DNA from: an uncultured Acidimicrobiia bacterium
GTDB taxonomy: Bacteria; Actinomycetota; Acidimicrobiia; Spongiisociales; UBA5794
Length of the DNA stretch: 6,491 nucleotides
Direction: 5' to 3'
Assembly (NCBI GenBank): GCA_913031525.1
Contig: CAJWGC010000062.1
Location: 1-6,491, forward strand
Numbering within the stretch: the first letter of the stretch is position 1; each line of letters begins with the position of its first letter. The notes beneath the pieces are model-generated. The model had not been told where the DNA came from. It ran no database searches and saw nothing but the letters and a program-made list of their open reading frames with translations. Positions 1 through 5,723 of the stretch are shown here, piece by piece. The position numbers and the translations under genes were made by a program.

Positions 1-1
1 G

Positions 2-1081
2 GCATCAGGTCATGTCGCGTCGTTTAGTGACCCACTTGTTGAATGCCGTAGTTGCCATATTCGCTTCAGAGAAGACAAGCTCGAGGATCCTCATCAATGT
101 CCGTCCTGCGGGGAGACTGACGTGTTCACCGAGGCTCGCGAGTTTCAGTTGATGTTTAAGACCAACATGGGTCCGATCGAGAGCGATGAGAACGTTGTAT
201 ATCTTCGGCCCGAGACTGCTCAAGGAATATTCACAAATTTCGAGAATGTCCGACGAACATCTCGCCTGAAATTACCGTTTGGTATTGCCCAAATCGGAAA
301 GGTTTTCCGCAACGAGATTACACCTGGCCAGTTTGTTTTTCGGACACGAGAATTTGACCAGATGGAATTGGAGTTTTTCTGCCGTCCTGAAGAGGCGGAC
401 CATTGGTTTCGCTATTGGCTAGGCGAACGTATGGATTGGTACCTGGGTTTGGGGATGAACGCCGACAACTTGCGACTTCGTCCTCACGAGGAGGACGAAC
501 TCTCTCACTATTCGTCGGGTACCGAAGATGTGGAATACCGTTTTCCATGGGGGTGGGACGAACTCGAAGGGATAGCCAATCGTTCCGATTTTGATCTCAA
601 GGCTCATGCAGAACACAGCGGGAAAGATCTTCGTTACTTTGACCAGGAGGCCAACGAACGGTTTTTCCCTTATGTAATTGAGCCGTCGGCAGGAGCGACA
701 CGGGCTACTTTCGCACTTCTGATTGACGCGTACCGCGAGGAGGAAGTTTCCGGAGATACCAGAGTTGTACTTCGAATTGATCAGCGGCTCGCTCCGATCA
801 AAATAGCGGTCCTGCCTCTATCTAAGAAGGCTGAGCTAATCGAGATATCGGAGCTGTTGGCGGCGCGCCCCCGACCGAGGTGGACTGTCCAGCACGATGT
901 CACTCAGTCAATCGGTAAGCGCTACCGCCGTCAGGACGAGATCGGTACTCCGGTCTGTGTCACTATCGATTTCGAAACTGTTGATGATCAAGCCGCCACG
1001 GTTCGCCACCGTGACACGATGCTACAGGATCGAGTATCTCTCGATCGGATCGAACAATATTTGGTCGATCTGCTTGATTGA
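2..1081 (+). CDS. glyS: Glycyl-tRNA synthetase, alpha2 (homodimeric) type, 5'-truncated
   Basis: This enzyme charges tRNA-Gly with glycine using ATP in the cytoplasm. The frame is open from base 2, so the start lies outside the window; 359 residues are visible, and the family is usually about 450, so roughly 90 N-terminal residues including class II motif 1 are missing. Visible residues 1-10 read ASGHVASFSD, a typical GlyRS block, followed by a zinc-ribbon-like set C15, C18, C33 and C36. RPETAQGIF follows, then class II motif 2 (FRNE at about 102-105, then FRTREFDQME) and motif 3 (EPSAGATR at about 227-234). The C-terminal anticodon-binding domain contains SIGKRYRRQDEIGTP at about 303-317. 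Together these identify the single-chain alpha2 enzyme (also called glyQS), not the alpha2beta2 form. The gene converges on the next one with six bases between the stops. No truncation or missing catalytic block is seen inside the visible part. Confidence 0.97.
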   Translation, partial: ASGHVASFSDPLVECRSCHIRFREDKLEDPHQCPSCGETDVFTEAREFQLMFKTNMGPIESDENVVYLRPETAQGIFTNFENVRRTSRLKLPFGIAQIGKVFRNEITPGQFVFRTREFDQMELEFFCRPEEADHWFRYWLGERMDWYLGLGMNADNLRLRPHEEDELSHYSSGTEDVEYRFPWGWDELEGIANRSDFDLKAHAEHSGKDLRYFDQEANERFFPYVIEPSAGATRATFALLIDAYREEEVSGDTRVVLRIDQRLAPIKIAVLPLSKKAELIEISELLAARPRPRWTVQHDVTQSIGKRYRRQDEIGTPVCVTIDFETVDDQAATVRHRDTMLQDRVSLDRIEQYLVDLLD

Positions 1082-1087
1082 TCCAGA

Positions 1088-2329
1088 CTATTCGAGCTTT
1101 CCCTCTGCTACGAACAGATTCCGGACTAGCGCGTCGACACGTACCAGTGTTCCGCTGAAAGCTACTTTTTCGCCTCGTTGGAAGTTCGTAGCGCTTTCGG
1201 GTGACATCCCGACGACAGCGTCAATATCGGTGTTTCCATAGAGGTCATGAGATATGGTCGCGACGGTGACGATGAGTCGTGTATCGCCTTCTACCCCGAG
1301 ATCTGAACTCTTTCGGATAGGTTCGGCAGATTTAAACGTACCGTTCCATCGCACGATTGCTCCTCGATATTTTTCATCGAAAATCTGTTTGGATTCAAAA
1401 CTGAGGGTGGAATGACCGAAGAGTTCTTTTGAAAGTGTGGCGGGGTCTGGGGATGACATCAATGATTTAGTAGAGGTAACCGGAGATTGGTTGAGCCTTT
1501 CGTTCCATCCACGGACATCAGGATCTGCTGGTATCTGTTTCTCGAGTTTTCGGATTCGATCCTTGGCTCCGGATCTGTCACCGGAAGTTGCCAGAGTGTC
1601 AACTTCGAGGAGTTGTTCGTCGATTGAGCCAGAATGTTCACTGTCGAGCGTTCTTATTCTGTCAGCTGCCTCTGCGAGCTCGCCGCGTTGGCGAGCTGCC
1701 AGCAAATCCTCCGCGCGCTCATCGGATTGTTGCCCTGCAAGGATTCCAGCGGTGTCTGTGAGTCTTCGCACAGTGGATACGAGAGTGTCTCTTGACTTCT
1801 CTAGGCCGTTCGTCCGGTAGCTGAGCTTGTTGTTGGTGATCCGTATATGAGGGTAGGAAGCTCCAGTACGGAGTAATGCGTCGCGACGTCGTGGATTGAG
1901 CCACGATCGCATGGCGGATGGATCGCTTGTCTTGACTTCGAAGGCCTCGTCGAAGTGGGAATCGCTGATTTTAGCGTCCTGAGCGCCGAAAAATTTTTTC
2001 ACCGAGGTAAATCCAGTTTGTTTGGTGAGACGAAAATAGAATTCGAGGGAGGGGTATATCACCCAGTATCGGGTGAAGTTTTGAGTGCTCTTCCCGTTCC
2101 CGTATAGGTGTGTCTGTTCGCGGAACACATCAACGAAGACCGAGAGGTCTCCAAGATTTCCGGTCATTTCGGGACGACCGAATCTTTTCAATGTGAACGT
2201 AAGGCCCAGCTCATCTGCCACATTTGCCCACATTGCCGACGCTTCTTTGACGCGGCGGACTGAGAAGACAATGACAAGCGCGACGAGTACGAAACCAAGC
2301 CCTACTCCTAAAGAAATGAGGATATCCAT
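1088..2329 (-). CDS. Unrecognised membrane-anchored protein with probable C-terminal OB-like domain
   Basis: I cannot name this 413-residue protein. Residues 4-23 form one strong hydrophobic segment followed by basic RRVK, so it is probably a single-pass anchor with the rest in the cytoplasm. Residues about 33-198 look like one folded domain: a W-A-V-A-x-E-L-G-L opening, strands around 60-100, an FGAQDAKISDSHFDEAFEV block at 114-132, and an Arg-rich stretch near 147-154. Residues about 200-280 are helical and charged, TPR-like in feel but without a clear repeat. Residues 281-300 are a Ser/Pro/Thr-rich linker. The end, about 318-413, is beta-rich with RWNGTF and VAFSGTLVRVDAL blocks, which suggests an OB-like fold. 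The ATG is favoured because a TANNNT box lies six bases upstream and the hydrophobic segment begins at once. An AAAGGA sits 14 bases upstream, too far for a normal ribosome site. It is divergent from dnaG and convergent with glyS, so it is probably monocistronic. The reading as a real gene is firm; the fold assignments are inference. Confidence 0.85.
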   Translation of the reverse strand: MDILISLGVGLGFVLVALVIVFSVRRVKEASAMWANVADELGLTFTLKRFGRPEMTGNLGDLSVFVDVFREQTHLYGNGKSTQNFTRYWVIYPSLEFYFRLTKQTGFTSVKKFFGAQDAKISDSHFDEAFEVKTSDPSAMRSWLNPRRRDALLRTGASYPHIRITNNKLSYRTNGLEKSRDTLVSTVRRLTDTAGILAGQQSDERAEDLLAARQRGELAEAADRIRTLDSEHSGSIDEQLLEVDTLATSGDRSGAKDRIRKLEKQIPADPDVRGWNERLNQSPVTSTKSLMSSPDPATLSKELFGHSTLSFESKQIFDEKYRGAIVRWNGTFKSAEPIRKSSDLGVEGDTRLIVTVATISHDLYGNTDIDAVVGMSPESATNFQRGEKVAFSGTLVRVDALVRNLFVAEGKLE

Positions 2330-2335
2330 ATCGCT

Positions 2336-2341
2336 ACTCTA
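2336..2341 (-). promoter_or_regulatory. Candidate -10 box (TAGAGT) for the 413-residue gene, leaderless arrangement
   Basis: Read on the minus strand, TAGAGT matches the TANNNT -10 consensus and is followed by exactly six bases (AGCGAT) and then the ATG at 2329. Transcription would then begin at or next to the start codon. No convincing -35 hexamer is visible 16-18 bases further upstream (CTCGCA at 17). The call rests on position and on the matching arrangement in front of dnaG, not on experiment. Confidence 0.45.
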
Positions 2342-2375
2342 TTTCCTTTACTTCCGGGTGCGAGCTTTCCGCTTC

Positions 2376-2381
2376 TACACT
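2376..2381 (+). promoter_or_regulatory. Candidate -10 box (TACACT) for dnaG-rpoD, leaderless arrangement
   Basis: TACACT fits TANNNT and is followed by exactly six bases (CGCAGC) and then the GTG chosen as the dnaG start. This would place the transcription start at the first base of the gene, which agrees with the lack of any Shine-Dalgarno sequence before that GTG. The -35 region is weak (TTCCGG at 18-base spacing). It would drive both dnaG and rpoD, and would be read by the sigma factor encoded in the same operon. Confidence 0.5.
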
Positions 2382-2387
2382 CGCAGC

Positions 2388-4154
2388 GTGGCCTACCCCA
2401 GAGACGAGATAGACCAGGTTCGAGAGAGGGCTGATCTTGTCGAGCTAGCTTCCGAGATCACGAAGGTGAAGAAGTCGGGCCGCTCGGTTATGGCAGTCTG
2501 TCCGTTCCATCAAGAAAAAACTCCATCGCTTTCAATCGACGGTCCCCGCGGGCTGTATCACTGTTTCGGCTGCGGCAAGAGCGGAGACGTCTTTCGCTGG
2601 GTGCAGGAAACTCAGGCGATTGACTTTCGAGAGTCAGTAGAGTTTTTGGCACGGCGAGTCGGAATCGACCTCACTGAAGATCCTTCTGCCGGCAGGCGCC
2701 GAGGTCGTCGGGACCGGCTCATCGAGGTAAACGTGGCTACTCGAGACTTTTACCTTGAGCGGTTGAAGAGAGCAGATGACGCTGCCAACGCTCGGAGTTA
2801 TTTACGCTCTCGAGGCTACGACGCTGACGTAGTAGACGAGTTCCAGATCGGTTACGCGCCGCCAGCCTGGGACGAGCTAACCCGTCATCTTAAGCAACGC
2901 GATTTTGACGAGGAGCTTTTATACGCGGCTGGCGTTTCGCAACGTAGTAGCAGGGGTCGACCTATCGATCGATTTCGTGGTCGGGTCATTTTCCCGATCG
3001 GCGATCTTCGTGGCGATCTGGTCGGATTTGGTGCCAGGCGATTGGACGGAGACGGACCGAAATATCTCAATACGAACGAGACGCAGATCTACCACAAGTC
3101 GCGATTGCTCTACGGTCTTGATCGCGCCAAAGGGTCAATCGTGTCGGGTGGAGAGGCTGTAGTGGTCGAAGGATATACCGACGTCATTGGTTTTCATCTC
3201 TCAGGTATGCCGGTAGCAGTAGCGACTTGTGGCACGGCTCTGGGGGAGGATCATCTCGGTTTACTGCGTCGATTCACGGAGCGAGTGGTACTTGCTTTCG
3301 ATTCTGATGAGGCAGGAGCTGGAGCGGCATTAAGAGGTTTTGAGCACTCGATACCGGGCGATCTGGATTTTCGAGTTGCCATTCTTCCCGAAGGACGTGA
3401 CCCGGCTGATCTTGTGCGCGATGGCGATGCATCTCATCTCGTGAAATCAGTAGAACAATCGATCCCTTTACTCCAGTTCCGTTTGGAGAAAGAATTGGAG
3501 CGATTCGATCTTGACGAGGCGGAAGCTCGTGGTCGTGCCGCGGGAGCAGCAGCTTCTCTTGTCGCGCTTCATCCCAATTCCGTGGTACGTCACGAGTATG
3601 CGGTGTTGCTTTCTAGACGAACCGGAGTGGATCTTCAGGTCATCGCAAATGCAGTAGAACGAGCGCGGAGACGTGTAGCCGACGGTCGCAGTCACGAGAT
3701 AGGAGTTTCGCAGCCGCGCAAATTGTCCGGTTCCGAAAAAGCTGAACAAGAGCTATTGAGGGCGTTGCTTGCTAATCAAATCGGCTGGAGAGACGCCGGG
3801 GTGGAGCCGGATCTTTTCGTCGATGGGCTACATCGTTCTGCTGTCGATATTTTATGGCCGGCGCTGGAGACGACACCGGAGGGACGTGCTCTTGATTTGG
3901 GTGGGCTGATCGGTGAAGACAACAGCGAAGCGGGCAGCTTGTTGCGAAGACTGGCTTTTGATGACCGCCCGTTTCCCGATATGGCCGATTTAGTCAATTC
4001 GATAAAGGTTGGAGAGCTACAGCGTCGGATCAATATCCTGAAGCGTCGAATAGAGGATATCGATCCCGATGTCGATTCAGAGGCTTATTCAGCTTTGTTC
4101 ACGGAGTTGATCGTGTTAGAGCGACGTCGTCGTGAGATGCGGAGCGATGAGTGA
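2388..4154 (+). CDS. dnaG: DNA primase DnaG
   Basis: DnaG makes the short RNA primers for Okazaki fragments and is recruited to the fork by DnaB helicase. From the GTG chosen here the protein has 588 residues, a usual length. The N-terminal zinc-binding domain has the CHC2 ligands C38, H41, C59 and C62 (CPFHQEKTPS and YHCFGCGKSGD). The catalytic core shows RFRGRVIFPI at about 195-204, the Toprim glutamate in VVEGYTDV (E261), the DSD pair D305/D307 in VLAFDSDEAG, and DPAD at 338-341. The region from about 450 on is helical and charged, and fits the helicase-binding domain. The frame is open back to 2085, but that part lies antisense to the neighbouring gene. GTG 2388 gives the normal DnaG N terminus (MAYPRDEIDQVRERADLV) and sits six bases after a -10-like box. 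ATG 2319 and GTG 2358 are less likely alternatives. The stop overlaps the rpoD start by four bases. Confidence 0.96.
   Translation: MAYPRDEIDQVRERADLVELASEITKVKKSGRSVMAVCPFHQEKTPSLSIDGPRGLYHCFGCGKSGDVFRWVQETQAIDFRESVEFLARRVGIDLTEDPSAGRRRGRRDRLIEVNVATRDFYLERLKRADDAANARSYLRSRGYDADVVDEFQIGYAPPAWDELTRHLKQRDFDEELLYAAGVSQRSSRGRPIDRFRGRVIFPIGDLRGDLVGFGARRLDGDGPKYLNTNETQIYHKSRLLYGLDRAKGSIVSGGEAVVVEGYTDVIGFHLSGMPVAVATCGTALGEDHLGLLRRFTERVVLAFDSDEAGAGAALRGFEHSIPGDLDFRVAILPEGRDPADLVRDGDASHLVKSVEQSIPLLQFRLEKELERFDLDEAEARGRAAGAAASLVALHPNSVVRHEYAVLLSRRTGVDLQVIANAVERARRRVADGRSHEIGVSQPRKLSGSEKAEQELLRALLANQIGWRDAGVEPDLFVDGLHRSAVDILWPALETTPEGRALDLGGLIGEDNSEAGSLLRRLAFDDRPFPDMADLVNSIKVGELQRRINILKRRIEDIDPDVDSEAYSALFTELIVLERRRREMRSDE
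4141..4144 (+). promoter_or_regulatory. Ribosome binding site for rpoD inside the end of dnaG
   Basis: GGAG lies six bases before the GTG at 4151, inside the last dnaG codons. It supports that GTG as the rpoD start. With the GTGA stop/start overlap it points to translational coupling, in which ribosomes finishing dnaG can restart on rpoD. Confidence 0.7.
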
Positions 4155-5287
4155 AAAACCCCGAGGATGGAGCTATCGCAGCGCTTATCAAGCGCGGATC
4201 CCAGCGTGGTTTTCTCGTCATGACCGAGATTCAGCAGGAATTAGAAGACTCGGAGGCAGAGCCAGAGGCGTTTGACAAGGCAATCATCGCCTTGCGCGAA
4301 CGAGAAATTGCGATCCGAGAGGATTCGCATGACGCACTGGCAGCGACTGCTTTAAGCAAGGACGAGTTCGTGAATGTATCGGATCCGGTGCGGATGTACC
4401 TTCAAGAGATTGGTCGTTATCCACTGTTGACCTCGCAGCAGGAAGTAGAGCTGGCGATGCAGATGGAGGCCGGTTCTCGCGCAAGGGATAAGTTAAGGGA
4501 CAACGAAAAACTGTCGACAGGCGAACGCATGATGCTGGAAGGATCTGATCAGCTAGCCGATCGTGCTCGTGGGCGCCTCGTTGAAGCCAATCTTCGTCTT
4601 GTCGTTTCGATCGCTAAGAAGTACGTCGGTCGAGGATTATCGATGCTTGATCTCGTTCAAGAAGGCAATCTTGGACTGATTCGAGCCGTCGAGAAGTTCG
4701 ACTATCGAAAGGGTTTCCGATTCTCGACTTATGCCGCCTGGTGGATTCGGCAAGCTGCGATTCGAGCGCTTGCCGACCAGGCTCGTACGATCCGTGTACC
4801 GGTCCATATGGTCGAGACGATCAACAGGTTGGCGAGAGTTCAGCGACTGCTTATGCAGGCACTAAATCGAGAGCCCACTATTGGAGAGATTGCGTCCGAG
4901 ATGGAGATGGCGCCCGAGAGAGTTTCGGAGCTACGTCGCATAGCGCAAGATCCAGTATCTCTCGAAATGCCTCTCGGCGAGGAAGAGGACGCGACTCTCG
5001 GCGATTTTGTTGAGGACACTGAAGTGGAGGTTCCTGTCGAAGCGGCTTCTTTCAGGCTACTCCAAGAGTACCTTTCGTTGGTCTTGGAAGGACTGAATGA
5101 TCGTGAGCGGCAGGTATTGGTCATGCGTTTCGGACTTGCAAACGAAAAAATCCATACTCTGGAGCAGGTTGGGAAGCATTTCAAGGTCACCCGGGAGCGT
5201 ATTCGTCAGATCGAAACTAAGGCGCTCGCGAAATTACGACAGCCAGCGCGAGCCAAGCATCTCGAGGGCTATCTCGAAGACAGTTGA
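4151..5287 (+). CDS. rpoD: RNA polymerase primary sigma factor (RpoD/SigA)
   Basis: This is the housekeeping sigma subunit, which directs RNA polymerase to -10/-35 promoters. All primary-sigma regions are present in its 378 residues. A short region 1.1 spans about 8-55 (ALIKRGSQRGFLVMTEI). Region 1.2 is DPVRMYLQEIG at 78-88. Regions 2.1-2.4 run about 143-222, with NLRLVVSIAKKY, DLVQEGNLGLIRAVEKFDY and the -10-reading helix STYAAWWIRQAAIRAL. Region 3 follows, ending in DATLGDFVED at 280-289. Region 4.2 has the helix-turn-helix HTLEQVGKHFKVTRERIRQIE at 335-355, which contacts the -35 element. Region 1.1 begins right after the GTG, so that start is well supported. There is no long acidic insert between 1.2 and 2.1, as in other short primary sigmas. 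The tail reads LRQPAR where many primary sigmas have LRHPSR. No separate promoter was seen, so expression probably depends on dnaG transcription. Confidence 0.97.
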   Translation: MKNPEDGAIAALIKRGSQRGFLVMTEIQQELEDSEAEPEAFDKAIIALREREIAIREDSHDALAATALSKDEFVNVSDPVRMYLQEIGRYPLLTSQQEVELAMQMEAGSRARDKLRDNEKLSTGERMMLEGSDQLADRARGRLVEANLRLVVSIAKKYVGRGLSMLDLVQEGNLGLIRAVEKFDYRKGFRFSTYAAWWIRQAAIRALADQARTIRVPVHMVETINRLARVQRLLMQALNREPTIGEIASEMEMAPERVSELRRIAQDPVSLEMPLGEEEDATLGDFVEDTEVEVPVEAASFRLLQEYLSLVLEGLNDRERQVLVMRFGLANEKIHTLEQVGKHFKVTRERIRQIETKALAKLRQPARAKHLEGYLEDS

Positions 5288-5292
5288 GTCGT

Positions 5293-5535
5293 CTAGTCCG
5301 CTTTTGTTCGAATCAATGTGCTCGCCTCGCTGAACTGGTCGCCTATAGCTTGGCGGATTCTTTCGGTACTGGACTCAGCAAGTTCTCTTGCTTCGTCGAC
5401 GATCTGACGGATAGATGGATGTCCGGCGATCGAGCAACAGAAATTGAGTATCTGTTCGTACCGTTGTTTCCCGGCCTTAGCGCCTAAAACGTACCCAACC
5501 GTAAATCCGACCACGAGTGAATTGCGAAATTTCAT
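5293..5535 (-). CDS. Small YtxH-like membrane-anchored protein
   Basis: An 80-residue protein. Residues about 6-19 form a short hydrophobic segment (SLVVGFTVGYVLGA) followed directly by KAGKQRYEQI, a signature I recognise from small uncharacterised actinobacterial proteins often labelled YtxH-like. The rest, about 38-80, is a charged helix (IRQIVDEARELAESSTERIRQ), possibly a coiled coil. Family knowledge gives no firm biochemical role; envelope or stress association is often assumed only. It converges on rpoD with five bases between the stops and is divergent from tRNA-Asn. The ATG is supported by the Met-Lys-Phe-Arg start typical of the family; no good Shine-Dalgarno sequence precedes it. 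Two adjacent cysteines (C33, C34) in NFCCSIAG are uncommon for so small a protein. Confidence 0.85.
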   Translation of the reverse strand: MKFRNSLVVGFTVGYVLGAKAGKQRYEQILNFCCSIAGHPSIRQIVDEARELAESSTERIRQAIGDQFSEASTLIRTKAD

Positions 5536-5541
5536 GGTTCT

Positions 5542-5547
5542 ATTGTG
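5542..5547 (-). promoter_or_regulatory. Weak candidate -10 box (CACAAT) before the YtxH-like gene
   Basis: On the minus strand CACAAT is followed by six bases (AGAACC) and then the ATG at 5535, the same geometry as at the dnaG divergent region. The first T of the consensus is a C here, so this is a weak match supported mainly by its position and by the lack of a Shine-Dalgarno site. Confidence 0.25.
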
Positions 5548-5614
5548 GCACCTGACGTTCCGAATTGGACGGAGCCGTTGAGTGCTGTCCTAGTCTTACT
5601 GTCCAGTTACTTCA

Positions 5615-5687
5615 TCCGGGGTAGCTCAATCGGCAGAGCAGTGGACTGTTAATCCATTGGTTGGGAGTTCGAGTCTCCCCCCCGGAG
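5615..5687 (+). tRNA. tRNA-Asn, anticodon GTT
   Basis: A full cloverleaf can be drawn. Acceptor TCCGGGG (5615-5621) pairs perfectly with CCCCGGA (5680-5686). D stem GCTC/GAGC is at 5624-5627 and 5636-5639. Anticodon stem GTGGA/TCCAT has one G-U pair, with loop CTGTTAA and anticodon GTT at 5648-5650. The variable loop is TGGTT. T stem GGGAG/CTCCC encloses the TTCGAGT loop. The discriminator is G at 5687. GTT reads the Asn codons AAC and AAT. The 3' CCA is not encoded, so CCA-adding enzyme must supply it. TANNNT matches occur upstream at 5591-5596 and 5597-5602, either of which could be the -10 element. Neither has a well-spaced -35 partner. Confidence 0.96.
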
Positions 5688-5710
5688 CTTCGTTATTTTT
5701 AGCGGGGAAC

Positions 5711-5716
5711 AGAAGG
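5711..5716 (+). promoter_or_regulatory. Ribosome binding site for the DapA-like gene
   Basis: AGAAGG lies seven bases before the TTG at 5724. It decides the start, because the only other in-frame candidates downstream (TTG 5760, GTG 5769) would cut into the first strand of the barrel, and an in-frame TAG stop at 5700-5702 closes the frame upstream. Confidence 0.65.
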
Positions 5717-5723
5717 TGCGACT

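Noticed and set aside
1437..1820. 127-residue plus-strand open frame inside the minus-strand membrane-protein gene
   Set aside because: Serine-rich low-information translation with no recognisable domain or ribosome site; an antisense shadow of the real gene.
2085..2387. N-terminal extension of the dnaG reading frame by about 100 codons
   Set aside because: Most of it lies antisense to the start of the 413-residue gene, has no DnaG similarity, and normal DnaG N-terminal sequence begins right at GTG 2388.
5284..5487. Plus-strand frame starting TTG and overlapping the rpoD stop (TTGA), as if coupled
   Set aside because: It is antisense to the YtxH-like gene, which has a recognisable family signature, and its own translation resembles nothing.
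5677..5683. Run of seven C's as a possible sequencing error in the tRNA
   Set aside because: With seven C's both the T stem and the acceptor stem pair perfectly, so the run length is consistent with a functional tRNA.
5615..5687. tRNA-Asn as an integration (attachment) site for a mobile element
   Set aside because: No integrase, no duplicated tRNA 3' end and no change of gene style were seen in the window.
5688..5702. Intrinsic terminator after tRNA-Asn
   Set aside because: There is a T-rich run but no independent GC hairpin before it; only the tRNA's own stems precede it, so termination cannot be claimed.
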